A stretch of DNA of 64,000 nucleotides from CBDFNC01 sp965249895 (lineage in GTDB: Bacteria; Pseudomonadota; Gammaproteobacteria; Enterobacterales; CBDFNC01), in assembly GCA_965249895.1 (NCBI GenBank), contig CBDFNC010000005.1, positions 2,294,001-2,358,000 on the forward strand, in the 5' to 3' direction. Below, one piece after another: positions 17,561-26,769 of this stretch. Numbering within the stretch: the first letter of the stretch is position 1; every line of letters starts with the position of its first letter. A model generated the notes under the pieces. It did no database searches and was not told where the DNA came from. It saw only the letters and a program-made list of their open reading frames with translations. The position numbers and the translations under genes were made by a program.

Positions 17561-18625
17561 ATGATTAACCTCGCTATGCTCGCCAAACGTTATCGCGCAG
17601 AGTTAGAGCGTGACTATGCGCATCTCATCCACCCCGTTCACCGCCGGGCGCTGCAGAGCATCATCGATTGCCATACCCCACAAGCCGGAGAGCTGCTGTA
17701 TCATTGTGACCATTGCCAGTTGGAGACGCTGCGGTATCCCAGTTGCGGCCACCGTCATTGCCCGGCTTGTCAGCACAACGCCAACAATGACTGGTTAGCG
17801 GCGCAGCAAAAAAAGTTACTGCCGGTTGATTATTATCTAATCACCTTCACGCTTCCGTATCAGCTCAGGGCCTTTGTCTGGCGCCACCAAACGTGGGCTT
17901 ATCAAGCGCTGTTTCAGGCTGCCAGGCAAACCATTGATGGCTTTTTTCAACGAGATAAACAGCTTGGTGAGTACACCGGCCTGATTGGCGTGTTGCATAC
18001 CCATTCCAGGCGGCTCGATTTTCATCCCCATGTCCACTTTGTGGTCCCGGCTGGCGGCATGGATAAAACCAGAGCGTTATGGCAAACCAAGGCCGGCAAA
18101 TACCTGTTTAACGCCGATAGCCTGGCCCGTGTGTTTCGCGGCAAGTTTATTGCGTTGATGGCTCAGGCGCACTTCTATTTGCCCGCAAAAACACCTGAAG
18201 AATGGGTGGCCAGTTGTGATTATGCTGGCCAGGGAGAAGGTGCGTTAACCTATCTCGCCAGATACCTTTATCGCGGGGTCATCAGCGAGAGTAATATTTT
18301 ATCGCTGAGCAACGACCAGGTGACGTTCCGCTATAAAGAGAGTAAAACAAAGCAAGACAAAACCATCACCGAAGCGGCAAGCGCATTCCTGTGGCGGGTG
18401 TTACAACATGTTCTACCGAAAGGCTTTCGTCGAGCACGTAGTTATGGCTTCTTGCACGGCAACGCCAAACAGACCTTAAAACGGTTACAACTGATGCTCA
18501 AGGTCGTATTACCAGCTGTGCTCAGCAGAATACAAAAAATGGTGTGCTGTCCAAAATGCCACGATGAAATGGACCTCTGCTTTATCCGCCGAGGCCGCCA
18601 TGTCATCTTCGGCCTGACGAGCTAA
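17561..18625 (+). CDS. IS91-family transposase (HUH/Y2), copy 1
   Basis: 354 aa from the ATG at 17561, which overlaps the end of the recombinase gene by 8 bp. Motifs: zinc-finger cysteines/histidines in CDHCQLETLRYPSCGHRHCP, the HUH motif HPHVHF, and the paired tyrosines YLARY. IS91 transposases drive rolling-circle transposition from one element end. One residue differs from copies 2 and 3 (Glu for Gln in RYKESKT). The frame is intact, so this copy could still supply transposase even though the linked recombinase is broken. Confidence 0.9.
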   Translation: MINLAMLAKRYRAELERDYAHLIHPVHRRALQSIIDCHTPQAGELLYHCDHCQLETLRYPSCGHRHCPACQHNANNDWLAAQQKKLLPVDYYLITFTLPYQLRAFVWRHQTWAYQALFQAARQTIDGFFQRDKQLGEYTGLIGVLHTHSRRLDFHPHVHFVVPAGGMDKTRALWQTKAGKYLFNADSLARVFRGKFIALMAQAHFYLPAKTPEEWVASCDYAGQGEGALTYLARYLYRGVISESNILSLSNDQVTFRYKESKTKQDKTITEAASAFLWRVLQHVLPKGFRRARSYGFLHGNAKQTLKRLQLMLKVVLPAVLSRIQKMVCCPKCHDEMDLCFIRRGRHVIFGLTS

Positions 18626-18834
18626 AACAAGGATGTGTCCAAGCAAAAGGAGTTGTGGCGTAGCAAAATAAACTTGAAGTTAGGAGAGTGAATGCCACGA
18701 TAAAAAAACCGTAAATACAGTTGGTTGCCAATATCCCGTTGGCAATCCGGGCCGTGCTCGGCTCGAAAAAAAGAGCAACATAAAGCCCTCCTTCCTCGCG
18801 ATGAGATATTTCCTATATAAGTAGCCCCGGGCTT

Positions 18835-18886
18835 GTCCAACGACTGGATTAAGTCGCGGCTGCGCGCGGCCTATCCTTGTTAGTTA
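18835..18886 (-). other. attC-like sequence at the IS91-like 3' end (copy 1)
   Basis: Minus-strand reading runs from ACTAACAAGG to GTCGTTGGAC, with a GC-rich inner palindrome (GCCGCGCGCAGCCGCG). GTTGGAC fits GTTRRRY. The 3' end of the element therefore coincides with an attC-like site of the MerR cassette to its right. Repeated at 22125-22176 and 28036-28087. Confidence 0.5.
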
Positions 18887-18906
18887 TGTATATATTTACT
18901 CGTAAC

Positions 18907-19743
18907 CTAAATAGTCACTTGCCTATACTGTTCAATATTCCCTTTCAATTCTTTATCAGAGAATATGATCATAGCTTCATAAAGGTGTTCAGCCATGCCG
19001 CTTTGATAATTATCATATACTGCCTTTGTAACAGGGTTAGAGATAGTTTGTTCTGCCAAAATTAAATACCCCTCATATCCTATACCTTTAAAGCTATCTC
19101 CGTGAAGCCTTTTAAACAAAGAGTTCATAAGAAAATAATGATTTTTTACTTTTTCTTGAACTTCATCTGAATCAATAGGAATAGGTAACATTAACTTGTA
19201 GTTAAATGCCCATTCATCAGTTTGTTTTTTTGATAATTCTAATTCAAGTTCACTGAGCTCTCCAAGTGAAGAAAGCATTGAGTTATAAGAATCTTCGTCT
19301 TCCTTTAATTTCATTAATTTGTCATTAAAACTTAATGGCATATCACTAAAAAGTAGCTCTAAGTTTTTTTTACCTGCTAAAATACTCATCGTAACCTCGA
19401 TACTGTTAATAATTAATTGAGTTTCTTCTTGTCGTTTTAACAGTAGTTTTTTTTGGTTACTTAAAGCCTCTACAAAATTAAATTCTTTGGAAGAAATTAA
19501 GTCTTTTATTTGAGTAAGGCTAAAGTCTAATTCACGATAAATAAGAATTTGTTTAAGTAAGGCAAGGTGTTTTTGAGTATATTCACGGTAGTAATTATCA
19601 ATACGACGATGTGGTTTTAATAAACCAACCTTGTCGTAATAATGAAGGGTGCGAATAGTAACCCCTGTTATTTCACTTAACTTACTTACACTATAAACTT
19701 TGTTATCTAACATAGATTTCCAAGTACTGATTGTTAATGACAA
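18907..19743 (-). CDS. MerR-family regulator, TipA-like (copy 1)
   Basis: 278 aa. N-terminal MerR HTH (YSVSKLSEITGVTIRTLHYYDKVGLLKP in two wings, about 17-85), coiled-coil dimerisation helix, and a C-terminal TipAS-like ligand domain ending with EHLYEAMIIF. TipA-type proteins bind drugs and regulate resistance genes. It is the only gene of a 961-bp cassette bounded by attC-like sites, with no obvious target gene beside it. A start at Met-11 (19713) is also possible. AT-rich compared with neighbours, consistent with transfer. An identical copy lies at 22197. Confidence 0.87.
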   Translation of the reverse strand: MSLTISTWKSMLDNKVYSVSKLSEITGVTIRTLHYYDKVGLLKPHRRIDNYYREYTQKHLALLKQILIYRELDFSLTQIKDLISSKEFNFVEALSNQKKLLLKRQEETQLIINSIEVTMSILAGKKNLELLFSDMPLSFNDKLMKLKEDEDSYNSMLSSLGELSELELELSKKQTDEWAFNYKLMLPIPIDSDEVQEKVKNHYFLMNSLFKRLHGDSFKGIGYEGYLILAEQTISNPVTKAVYDNYQSGMAEHLYEAMIIFSDKELKGNIEQYRQVTI

Positions 19744-19792
19744 ATATAATCATCAACTATCACGTAAGGTGAGAGTCAAGCTTGATTTATAT

Positions 19793-19852
19793 ACATAACG
19801 CTTACAGCAACAGCGCGGCTTTATCGCGTCTGCTTGACTGTGATTGTTGAAC
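19793..19852 (-). other. attC-like site, short type (copy 1)
   Basis: Minus strand: GTTCAAC box, inner arms CAAGCAGACGCG / CGCGCTGTTGCT, terminal GCGTTATGT. About 60 bp, the short class of attC. IS91-like copy 2 begins at its outer box. Repeated at 23083-23142. Confidence 0.6.
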
Positions 19853-19934
19853 GAAGCCGCTGTGCGGCAGGAAAAAGCATCTTCATCTCTACTTCTTATA
19901 TACCCTGAATATCTTGGGGTCTAAGGAGTTACTG

Positions 19935-20858
19935 ATGAACAACGACGAACAAAGCCGCTTTAATAAACTCTACCCACAATATCTTAATGAATTGACTTTA
20001 CAAGGAAAAAGCCCAAAAACAATCGAAATGTATAGTCGCTATATCCGTCATATTGCCACCCACTTCGATACCTGTCCTGACCATCTCTCCACTGAACAAC
20101 TTAAGCACTATTTTATTACCCTGGTTGAAAACAAATCATGGCGCTCGGTGAAGATTGCCCGCAATGCCATTCAGTTCTTCTATAAACATGTGCTCGAGCG
20201 CCCCTGGGTCTGGGTCAACATCGTCAAGCCGCCTAAAGTACAAACCCTGCAAGATGTATTAACCCAAGCTGAGGTTAACGCGATAATTAATGCCACCCGT
20301 AAATTGAGCTATCAGGTCTACTTTTTGACCACCTACAGCATGGGCCTGCGTCTCAGTGAGTCCCTTAACTTAAAAGTCTCCGATATCGACAGTCATTTAA
20401 TGCGCGTCCATCTGCGCTTTACCAAAAGCAAAAAGGACCGCTTTGTCGACCTGCCCCATAAAACCCTGTTGGCACTGCGTCGATATTGGCGAACCCACCG
20501 TCATCCAACATTGCTGTTTCCGGGTGGACATCCCCCGCATATTCGTAATGGCAAACCCATGGTCATGGATAAAGGTGGGGTACAAAAAGCCATAAAATTA
20601 GTCGCCAAAGACTGTGCTATCAGTAAGAACGTACATATTCATACCTTACGCCATTCTCTGGCCACCCATTTGCTTGAACGCGGCTTATCGTTAAGCGCGA
20701 TTGCCCATATTCTTGGCCACCAGGACCTAAAAACCACCGCCATGTATGCCCACATGACGCCGCTAGTACAACAAAGCAGTGCCTTAATGCTCAACGATAT
20801 GATTGAGGGGTTTGATATTGACTGGGTTGATGGCAAACAAGGTGAGCCCCATGATTAA
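19935..20858 (+). CDS. IS91-linked tyrosine recombinase (intact copy)
   Basis: 307 aa from the ATG at 19935, eight bases behind AAGGAG; an earlier in-frame start at 19914 lacks a site. SAM-like N-terminal domain (about 10-95; LQGKSPKTIEMYSRYI) and XerC/D-type catalytic domain with Arg (GLRLSESLNL), HxxR (HTLRHSLATHLL) and His/Tyr (LGHQDLKTTAMYAHM). Short integrases are known upstream of some IS91-family transposases; their role in transposition is not established. It lacks the extra insertion typical of integron IntI, so it is not the cassette integrase. Confidence 0.9.
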   Translation: MNNDEQSRFNKLYPQYLNELTLQGKSPKTIEMYSRYIRHIATHFDTCPDHLSTEQLKHYFITLVENKSWRSVKIARNAIQFFYKHVLERPWVWVNIVKPPKVQTLQDVLTQAEVNAIINATRKLSYQVYFLTTYSMGLRLSESLNLKVSDIDSHLMRVHLRFTKSKKDRFVDLPHKTLLALRRYWRTHRHPTLLFPGGHPPHIRNGKPMVMDKGGVQKAIKLVAKDCAISKNVHIHTLRHSLATHLLERGLSLSAIAHILGHQDLKTTAMYAHMTPLVQQSSALMLNDMIEGFDIDWVDGKQGEPHD

Positions 20859-21915
20859 CCTCGCTATGCTCGCCAAACGTTATCGCGCAGAGTTAGAGCG
20901 TGACTATGCGCATCTCATCCACCCCGTTCACCGCCGGGCGCTGCAGAGCATCATCGATTGCCATACCCCACAAGCCGGAGAGCTGCTGTATCATTGTGAC
21001 CATTGCCAGTTGGAGACGCTGCGGTATCCCAGTTGCGGCCACCGTCATTGCCCGGCTTGTCAGCACAACGCCAACAATGACTGGTTAGCGGCGCAGCAAA
21101 AAAAGTTACTGCCGGTTGATTATTATCTAATCACCTTCACGCTTCCGTATCAGCTCAGGGCCTTTGTCTGGCGCCACCAAACGTGGGCTTATCAAGCGCT
21201 GTTTCAGGCTGCCAGGCAAACCATTGATGGCTTTTTTCAACGAGATAAACAGCTTGGTGAGTACACCGGCCTGATTGGCGTGTTGCATACCCATTCCAGG
21301 CGGCTCGATTTTCATCCCCATGTCCACTTTGTGGTCCCGGCTGGCGGCATGGATAAAACCAGAGCGTTATGGCAAACCAAGGCCGGCAAATACCTGTTTA
21401 ACGCCGATAGCCTGGCCCGTGTGTTTCGCGGCAAGTTTATTGCGTTGATGGCTCAGGCGCACTTCTATTTGCCCGCAAAAACACCTGAAGAATGGGTGGC
21501 CAGTTGTGATTATGCTGGCCAGGGAGAAGGTGCGTTAACCTATCTCGCCAGATACCTTTATCGCGGGGTCATCAGCGAGAGTAATATTTTATCGCTGAGC
21601 AACGACCAGGTGACGTTCCGCTATAAACAGAGTAAAACAAAGCAAGACAAAACCATCACCGAAGCGGCAAGCGCATTCCTGTGGCGGGTGTTACAACATG
21701 TTCTACCGAAAGGCTTTCGTCGAGCACGTAGTTATGGCTTCTTGCACGGCAACGCCAAACAGACCTTAAAACGGTTACAACTGATGCTCAAGGTCGTATT
21801 ACCAGCTGTGCTCAGCAGAATACAAAAAATGGTGTGCTGTCCAAAATGCCACGATGAAATGGACCTCTGCTTTATCCGCCGAGGCCGCCATGTCATCTTC
21901 GGCCTGACGAGCTAA
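20851..21915 (+). CDS. IS91-family transposase (HUH/Y2), copy 2
   Basis: 354 aa, starting within the last codons of the recombinase gene, suggesting coupled translation. Zinc-binding N-terminus, HPHVHF and YLARY catalytic motifs as in copy 1. Sequence identical to copy 3. With its intact recombinase partner and both element ends, this is the most likely active element of the window. Confidence 0.92.
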   Translation: MINLAMLAKRYRAELERDYAHLIHPVHRRALQSIIDCHTPQAGELLYHCDHCQLETLRYPSCGHRHCPACQHNANNDWLAAQQKKLLPVDYYLITFTLPYQLRAFVWRHQTWAYQALFQAARQTIDGFFQRDKQLGEYTGLIGVLHTHSRRLDFHPHVHFVVPAGGMDKTRALWQTKAGKYLFNADSLARVFRGKFIALMAQAHFYLPAKTPEEWVASCDYAGQGEGALTYLARYLYRGVISESNILSLSNDQVTFRYKQSKTKQDKTITEAASAFLWRVLQHVLPKGFRRARSYGFLHGNAKQTLKRLQLMLKVVLPAVLSRIQKMVCCPKCHDEMDLCFIRRGRHVIFGLTS

Positions 21916-22124
21916 AACAAGGATGTGTCCAAGCAAAAGGAGTTGTGGCGTAGCAAAATAAACTTGAAGTTAGGAGAGTGAATGCCACGATAAAAAAACC
22001 GTAAATACAGTTGGTTGCCAATATCCCGTTGGCAATCCGGGCCGTGCTCGGCTCGAAAAAAAGAGCAACATAAAGCCCTCCTTCCTCGCGATGAGATATT
22101 TCCTATATAAGTAGCCCCGGGCTT

Positions 22125-22176
22125 GTCCAACGACTGGATTAAGTCGCGGCTGCGCGCGGCCTATCCTTGTTAGTTA
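22125..22176 (-). other. attC-like sequence at the IS91-like 3' end (copy 2)
   Basis: Same sequence as 18835-18886. Confidence 0.5.
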
Positions 22177-22196
22177 TGTATATATTTACTCGTAAC

Positions 22197-23033
22197 CTAA
22201 ATAGTCACTTGCCTATACTGTTCAATATTCCCTTTCAATTCTTTATCAGAGAATATGATCATAGCTTCATAAAGGTGTTCAGCCATGCCGCTTTGATAAT
22301 TATCATATACTGCCTTTGTAACAGGGTTAGAGATAGTTTGTTCTGCCAAAATTAAATACCCCTCATATCCTATACCTTTAAAGCTATCTCCGTGAAGCCT
22401 TTTAAACAAAGAGTTCATAAGAAAATAATGATTTTTTACTTTTTCTTGAACTTCATCTGAATCAATAGGAATAGGTAACATTAACTTGTAGTTAAATGCC
22501 CATTCATCAGTTTGTTTTTTTGATAATTCTAATTCAAGTTCACTGAGCTCTCCAAGTGAAGAAAGCATTGAGTTATAAGAATCTTCGTCTTCCTTTAATT
22601 TCATTAATTTGTCATTAAAACTTAATGGCATATCACTAAAAAGTAGCTCTAAGTTTTTTTTACCTGCTAAAATACTCATCGTAACCTCGATACTGTTAAT
22701 AATTAATTGAGTTTCTTCTTGTCGTTTTAACAGTAGTTTTTTTTGGTTACTTAAAGCCTCTACAAAATTAAATTCTTTGGAAGAAATTAAGTCTTTTATT
22801 TGAGTAAGGCTAAAGTCTAATTCACGATAAATAAGAATTTGTTTAAGTAAGGCAAGGTGTTTTTGAGTATATTCACGGTAGTAATTATCAATACGACGAT
22901 GTGGTTTTAATAAACCAACCTTGTCGTAATAATGAAGGGTGCGAATAGTAACCCCTGTTATTTCACTTAACTTACTTACACTATAAACTTTGTTATCTAA
23001 CATAGATTTCCAAGTACTGATTGTTAATGACAA
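22197..23033 (-). CDS. MerR-family regulator, TipA-like (copy 2)
   Basis: 278 aa, identical in protein sequence to the gene at 18907-19743 and lying in an identical 961-bp cassette. It is part of the second unit of the 3290-bp tandem duplication. Domain layout as described for copy 1: MerR HTH, coiled coil, TipAS-like ligand domain. The lack of any difference shows the duplication is recent or maintained by recombination. Confidence 0.87.
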   Translation of the reverse strand: MSLTISTWKSMLDNKVYSVSKLSEITGVTIRTLHYYDKVGLLKPHRRIDNYYREYTQKHLALLKQILIYRELDFSLTQIKDLISSKEFNFVEALSNQKKLLLKRQEETQLIINSIEVTMSILAGKKNLELLFSDMPLSFNDKLMKLKEDEDSYNSMLSSLGELSELELELSKKQTDEWAFNYKLMLPIPIDSDEVQEKVKNHYFLMNSLFKRLHGDSFKGIGYEGYLILAEQTISNPVTKAVYDNYQSGMAEHLYEAMIIFSDKELKGNIEQYRQVTI

Positions 23034-23082
23034 ATATAATCATCAACTATCACGTAAGGTGAGAGTCAAGCTTGATTTATAT

Positions 23083-23142
23083 ACATAACGCTTACAGCAA
23101 CAGCGCGGCTTTATCGCGTCTGCTTGACTGTGATTGTTGAAC
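23083..23142 (-). other. attC-like site, short type (copy 2)
   Basis: Same sequence as 19793-19852; IS91-like copy 3 begins at its outer box. Confidence 0.6.
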
Positions 23143-23224
23143 GAAGCCGCTGTGCGGCAGGAAAAAGCATCTTCATCTCTACTTCTTATATACCCTGAAT
23201 ATCTTGGGGTCTAAGGAGTTACTG

Positions 23225-23498
23225 ATGAACAACGACGAACAAAGCCGCTTTAATAAACTCTACCCACAATATCTTAATGAATTGACTTTACAAGGAAAAA
23301 GCCCAAAAACAATCGAAATGTATAGTCGCTATATCCGTCATATTGCCACCCACTTCGATACCTGTCCTGACCATCTCTCCACTGAACAACTTAAGCACTA
23401 TTTTATTACCCTGGTTGAAAACAAATCATGGCGCTCGGTGAAGATTGCCCGCAATGCCATTCAGTTCTTCTATAAACATGTGCTCGAGCGCCCCTGGG
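23225..23498 (+). pseudogene. IS91-linked tyrosine recombinase copy 3, 5' part
   Basis: First about 91 codons, identical to copy 2, cut at the codons for ERPW by the IS21-family insertion. The catalytic part continues at 26114. Confidence 0.85.
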
Positions 23499-23610
23499 TG
23501 CGTATTCTCATGAAGATGATCACTCATTCTCACCGAAGCTGATCGCTTGTTCTCATCGATGCTGATCACGCTTCGGTGCCATTTTTCGGCTCGGCAACAG
23601 TTTTAATTGA

Positions 23611-24357
23611 TCACTGTGGATCCGTCAAGTTAATTGCTACTTTGCGCATTGATTCTCCCTGCAATTCAATTCGCTGTGCACGGTGGATCAATCTGTCCAT
23701 TATCGCATCTGCATACGTCGCTTCCCCAATCAATTCATGCCACTTGGCTACTGGTAATTGGCTCATTATGATCATCGACCCTTGATCGTGTCTTGCATCG
23801 ATTATGTCCAGCAGATCACTGCGGTGCTGGGGCGTTAATGTTTCCATTCCCCAATCATCCAGGATCAGGATCGGCGTTTTATTTAACTGATTGAGAAAGC
23901 GCGGGTAACTGCCTTCACCGTGCACCTGGCGTAACTGCTCTTGTAACCCTTTCATCCTGAAGTAGCGTACTGCCACACCTTGTTGGCAGAAGTAATGACC
24001 AATCGCGCAGCCCAGATACGTTTTGCCACTCCCTGTCGCACCAGTAAAAATAAGGCTCTGGTGATGTTTAAGCCAGTGCCCTTCAAGTAAGCTGCGGATC
24101 TTGGATTTTTCAATGCCACGGCTCGTGCGGTAATCGATATGGCTCGGATGGGCTGCCAGCCTGAATTTCGCTTGCTTGACTAAACGTTCGATCTTTCGTT
24201 GTTCCCGTGTGGTTATTTCTTCCCCCAACAAGAGTGATAACCGATCATGGAAACTTAAATCAGTATATAAATGAGGTTGTTCTTCCTGACGTGCCAAACT
24301 GTCCATCAGGGTACTTAAACGTAAGTCAGTAAGTTGCTGTGTTAATTGTGAATTCAT
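23611..24357 (-). CDS. istB: IS21-family helper ATPase IstB
   Basis: 248 aa, DnaC-like AAA+ ATPase. Walker A GATGSGKT at about residue 100, Walker B LILDDWGME at about 160. IstB assists the IstA transposase in target capture. It lies 11 bp downstream of istA in the same operon, within the 2.6-kb IS. Confidence 0.93.
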   Translation of the reverse strand: MNSQLTQQLTDLRLSTLMDSLARQEEQPHLYTDLSFHDRLSLLLGEEITTREQRKIERLVKQAKFRLAAHPSHIDYRTSRGIEKSKIRSLLEGHWLKHHQSLIFTGATGSGKTYLGCAIGHYFCQQGVAVRYFRMKGLQEQLRQVHGEGSYPRFLNQLNKTPILILDDWGMETLTPQHRSDLLDIIDARHDQGSMIIMSQLPVAKWHELIGEATYADAIMDRLIHRAQRIELQGESMRKVAINLTDPQ

Positions 24358-24368
24358 CTTTATTTTCC

Positions 24369-25916
24369 TTAGTGAAAGTAATCCTGACCACGTAGATTGT
24401 CATGCTTAACTCCCGCAAGCAGATCGGCCTGCTCAGGTTCGCGTACTTCTTTATCTAAACCCTTTTTCAGAATTATTTTTATGTTTTCCAGTCGATACCC
24501 CCCGGTATCCAATGCGCGCTGGCAAGCATCATTAAGGCGTTTTTTCGGGTAGGTTTTACTCAGGCTTAGCAAGCCAAAGCAGACTTTATAACTTTGTTGC
24601 GGGTGCGCTTTACTCGCTAACTTGTATTCAACCCATTGCAAAACATAGTCGCCGAGTTTGCCCGCCCATTGTTTTAATCGCTCTGGGGTCCATTTTGCAT
24701 AATCCTGATGGGCTTTAGGCATGTGTTCAACCAAGGTGCTGTATCCGCCGACATGATGAGAGCGGGGATGTTGGGCTACACACTGGTTGTGATAGTAGAG
24801 CTTTACCGTTTTTTCACTCACATGCGCCTCAATTTGTTTCTTGAGCAATCCATAAGGCACTGAGTAATAGTGCTTGTTCACTTCAATGTGATAATCCACA
24901 TTGACCTTCACCTTTTTAATAAAAGTATACTGGTAAGCAAGCAGCGGTAGAGGCCTCATAGCCGGGAGCTCGTGGGCATAAAATTGACTGGCTCTGTCGC
25001 CGGGAAGTTTCTGAAACGCTTTGGTATTTAACCGTACCAACAACTCACTAATGCGCTGATTCAAGTGCGTTAATGTGTAAAATATTTCATGACGCAAGAC
25101 CGCCATTATCCAGCGTTCAACAATCAGGACACCATTTTCAGCTTTCGCTTTATCCTTGGGTTTCAGCGGTCTGGCCGGGATAATAGCCACATTATAATGG
25201 GCAGCCAGCTGCTGATAGGTTGGGTTTAAATCAGGATCATATTTACAGGCTCTGGTGGTGCCGGAGCGTAAATTATCCGGGACGATGATTTCAGGTACTG
25301 CCCCCAGAAATTGAAATGCCCGGGCATGGCTCATCACCCAGTCTTCGAGTTGCTGCGATAATGTCGCCTCAGCGTAGGTATAACTTGAGCCCCCCATCAC
25401 AGCCACAAAGACTTGCGCCCCTCGATATTTGCCCGTATCCGGGTTAACAATGGGGATTGTCGGTCCGCAGTAATCGACAAATAACTTCTCGCCATACTGA
25501 TGGGTTTGTCGCATTGAGGGTTGTTGACGTGAGCGCCACTCTTTGTAAATACGGCACAGCTGCGGATAACTGTAATTGTTGTCGGCGTTTCGCTCTACGT
25601 ACTCTTGCCATAGCAATTGTTTAGTCACGCCTTTTTTCTTTAACTGCTGATGAAATTCAGACCAATTTGGTAAAGGAATAGCTGTTCTGGGGGTGATCTT
25701 TGTTTGTAAAAAGTGCTTGTTTAACTTGAAGTCATCCCACTGCTCTGGCAATGGCCAGGTTTCGATCCCCATCAACTTTGCACGATTGACATAAGTTGAG
25801 ACAGTACCAGGTGAGATGGATAAGCTTGTTGCAATTTTACGGTGAGATAACTTACTTTCGTATTTTAATCGAAGTATTTCTTTGAGTTTTCGCATTGAAA
25901 TGGACTCGGTTGGCAT
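24369..25916 (-). CDS. istA: IS21-family transposase IstA
   Basis: 515 aa. N-terminal HTH (KLSHRKIATSLSISPGTVSTYVN), integrase core with FVDYCGPTIPIV (first Asp), IIVPDNLRSGTT (second Asp) and KPKDKAKAENGVLIVERW (Glu). The C-terminal beta-barrel region follows. The frame is complete; together with istB and both ends this element looks functional. Confidence 0.93.
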   Translation of the reverse strand: MPTESISMRKLKEILRLKYESKLSHRKIATSLSISPGTVSTYVNRAKLMGIETWPLPEQWDDFKLNKHFLQTKITPRTAIPLPNWSEFHQQLKKKGVTKQLLWQEYVERNADNNYSYPQLCRIYKEWRSRQQPSMRQTHQYGEKLFVDYCGPTIPIVNPDTGKYRGAQVFVAVMGGSSYTYAEATLSQQLEDWVMSHARAFQFLGAVPEIIVPDNLRSGTTRACKYDPDLNPTYQQLAAHYNVAIIPARPLKPKDKAKAENGVLIVERWIMAVLRHEIFYTLTHLNQRISELLVRLNTKAFQKLPGDRASQFYAHELPAMRPLPLLAYQYTFIKKVKVNVDYHIEVNKHYYSVPYGLLKKQIEAHVSEKTVKLYYHNQCVAQHPRSHHVGGYSTLVEHMPKAHQDYAKWTPERLKQWAGKLGDYVLQWVEYKLASKAHPQQSYKVCFGLLSLSKTYPKKRLNDACQRALDTGGYRLENIKIILKKGLDKEVREPEQADLLAGVKHDNLRGQDYFH

Positions 25917-26113
25917 AACGGCTCTTTAATAAGAAATGGAGCAAATATTATGCGGGCATTAACAATGAAAAATGGCAAGATTGAATGAGACCTTTTGAAG
26001 TTAAACTAACTAAAATTGGTGATCAGCATCAATAAGAAAGAGTGATCAGCTTGAATGAGAATGTGTGATCAGCTTCGATGAGAACAGGTGATCAGCATCC
26101 ATGAGAATATGCA

Positions 26114-26769
26114 CCTGGGTCTGGGTCAACATCGTCAAGCCGCCTAAAGTACAAACCCTGCAAGATGTATTAACCCAAGCTGAGGTTAACGCGATAATTA
26201 ATGCCACCCGTAAATTGAGCTATCAGGTCTACTTTTTGACCACCTACAGCATGGGCCTGCGTCTCAGTGAGTCCCTTAACTTAAAAGTCTCCGATATCGA
26301 CAGTCATTTAATGCGCGTCCATCTGCGCTTTACCAAAAGCAAAAAGGACCGCTTTGTCGACCTGCCCCATAAAACCCTGTTGGCACTGCGTCGATATTGG
26401 CGAACCCACCGTCATCCAACATTGCTGTTTCCGGGTGGACATCCCCCGCATATTCGTAATGGCAAACCCATGGTCATGGATAAAGGTGGGGTACAAAAAG
26501 CCATAAAATTAGTCGCCAAAGACTGTGCTATCAGTAAGAACGTACATATTCATACCTTACGCCATTCTCTGGCCACCCATTTGCTTGAACGCGGCTTATC
26601 GTTAAGCGCGATTGCCCATATTCTTGGCCACCAGGACCTAAAAACCACCGCCATGTATGCCCACATGACGCCGCTAGTACAACAAAGCAGTGCCTTAATG
26701 CTCAACGATATGATTGAGGGGTTTGATATTGACTGGGTTGATGGCAAACAAGGTGAGCCCCATGATTAA
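26114..26769 (+). pseudogene. IS91-linked tyrosine recombinase copy 3, 3' part
   Basis: Catalytic part from TWVWVNIVKPPK to the end, identical to copy 2, following the IS21-family insertion. The start at 26101 within the IS end gives an open frame of 222 codons that lacks the core-binding domain and is unlikely to work. Confidence 0.8.

Larger units (their letters stand above)
14908..17568 (+). pseudogene. IS91-linked tyrosine recombinase, broken copy 1
   Basis: The first 29 codons (ATG at 14908) lie before the inserted IS and the catalytic part (16805-17568) after it; about 70 bp present in copy 2 are missing at the joint. Catalytic motifs (GLRLSESLNLKVSD, HTLRHSLATHLL, LGHQDLKTTAMYAHM) survive in the 3' part. 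There are also a few substitutions relative to copies 2 and 3 in the first 200 bp after the insertion, showing this copy is older or of different origin there. Confidence 0.8.
14822..18887 (+). mobile_element. IS91-family element, copy 1 (interrupted)
   Basis: Starts with GAACGAAGCCGCTGTGCGGC (a small hairpin) as do the four other copies, and ends ...CCTTGTTAGTTAT. Carries a tyrosine-recombinase gene and an IS91-type transposase gene. About 1.8 kb of another IS (14994-16804) is inserted in the recombinase gene with loss of about 70 bp. Apart from that insertion the layout equals the 2329-bp copy 2. Confidence 0.85.
19849..22177 (+). mobile_element. IS91-family element, copy 2 (complete)
   Basis: 2329 bp, from GAACGAAGCCGC to CTATCCTTGTTAGTTAT, containing an intact recombinase gene and an intact transposase gene overlapping by 8 bp. 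Best reference copy in the window. It is the repeat partner of copies 1 and 3, separated from each by the same MerR cassette, forming a tandem array with a 3290-bp period. Confidence 0.88.
23499..26113 (-). mobile_element. IS21-family insertion sequence
   Basis: 2615 bp with istA and istB on the minus strand. Ends match as inverted repeats (TGCGTATTCTCAT / complement of ATGAGAATATGCA) and carry several internal repeats of a GCTGATCA-containing motif, as usual for IS21 ends. CCTGGG occurs on both sides (23493-23498, 26114-26119) as the target duplication. Confidence 0.92.

Noticed and set aside
19935..20858. IS91-linked recombinase as the missing IntI
   Set aside because: It is always coupled to an IS91 transposase and copied with it, and lacks the extra IntI helix region.
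23499..23600. CRISPR-like short repeats with GCTGATCA
   Set aside because: These are the multiple terminal repeats of the IS21-family element, also seen at its other end; no regular spacers.
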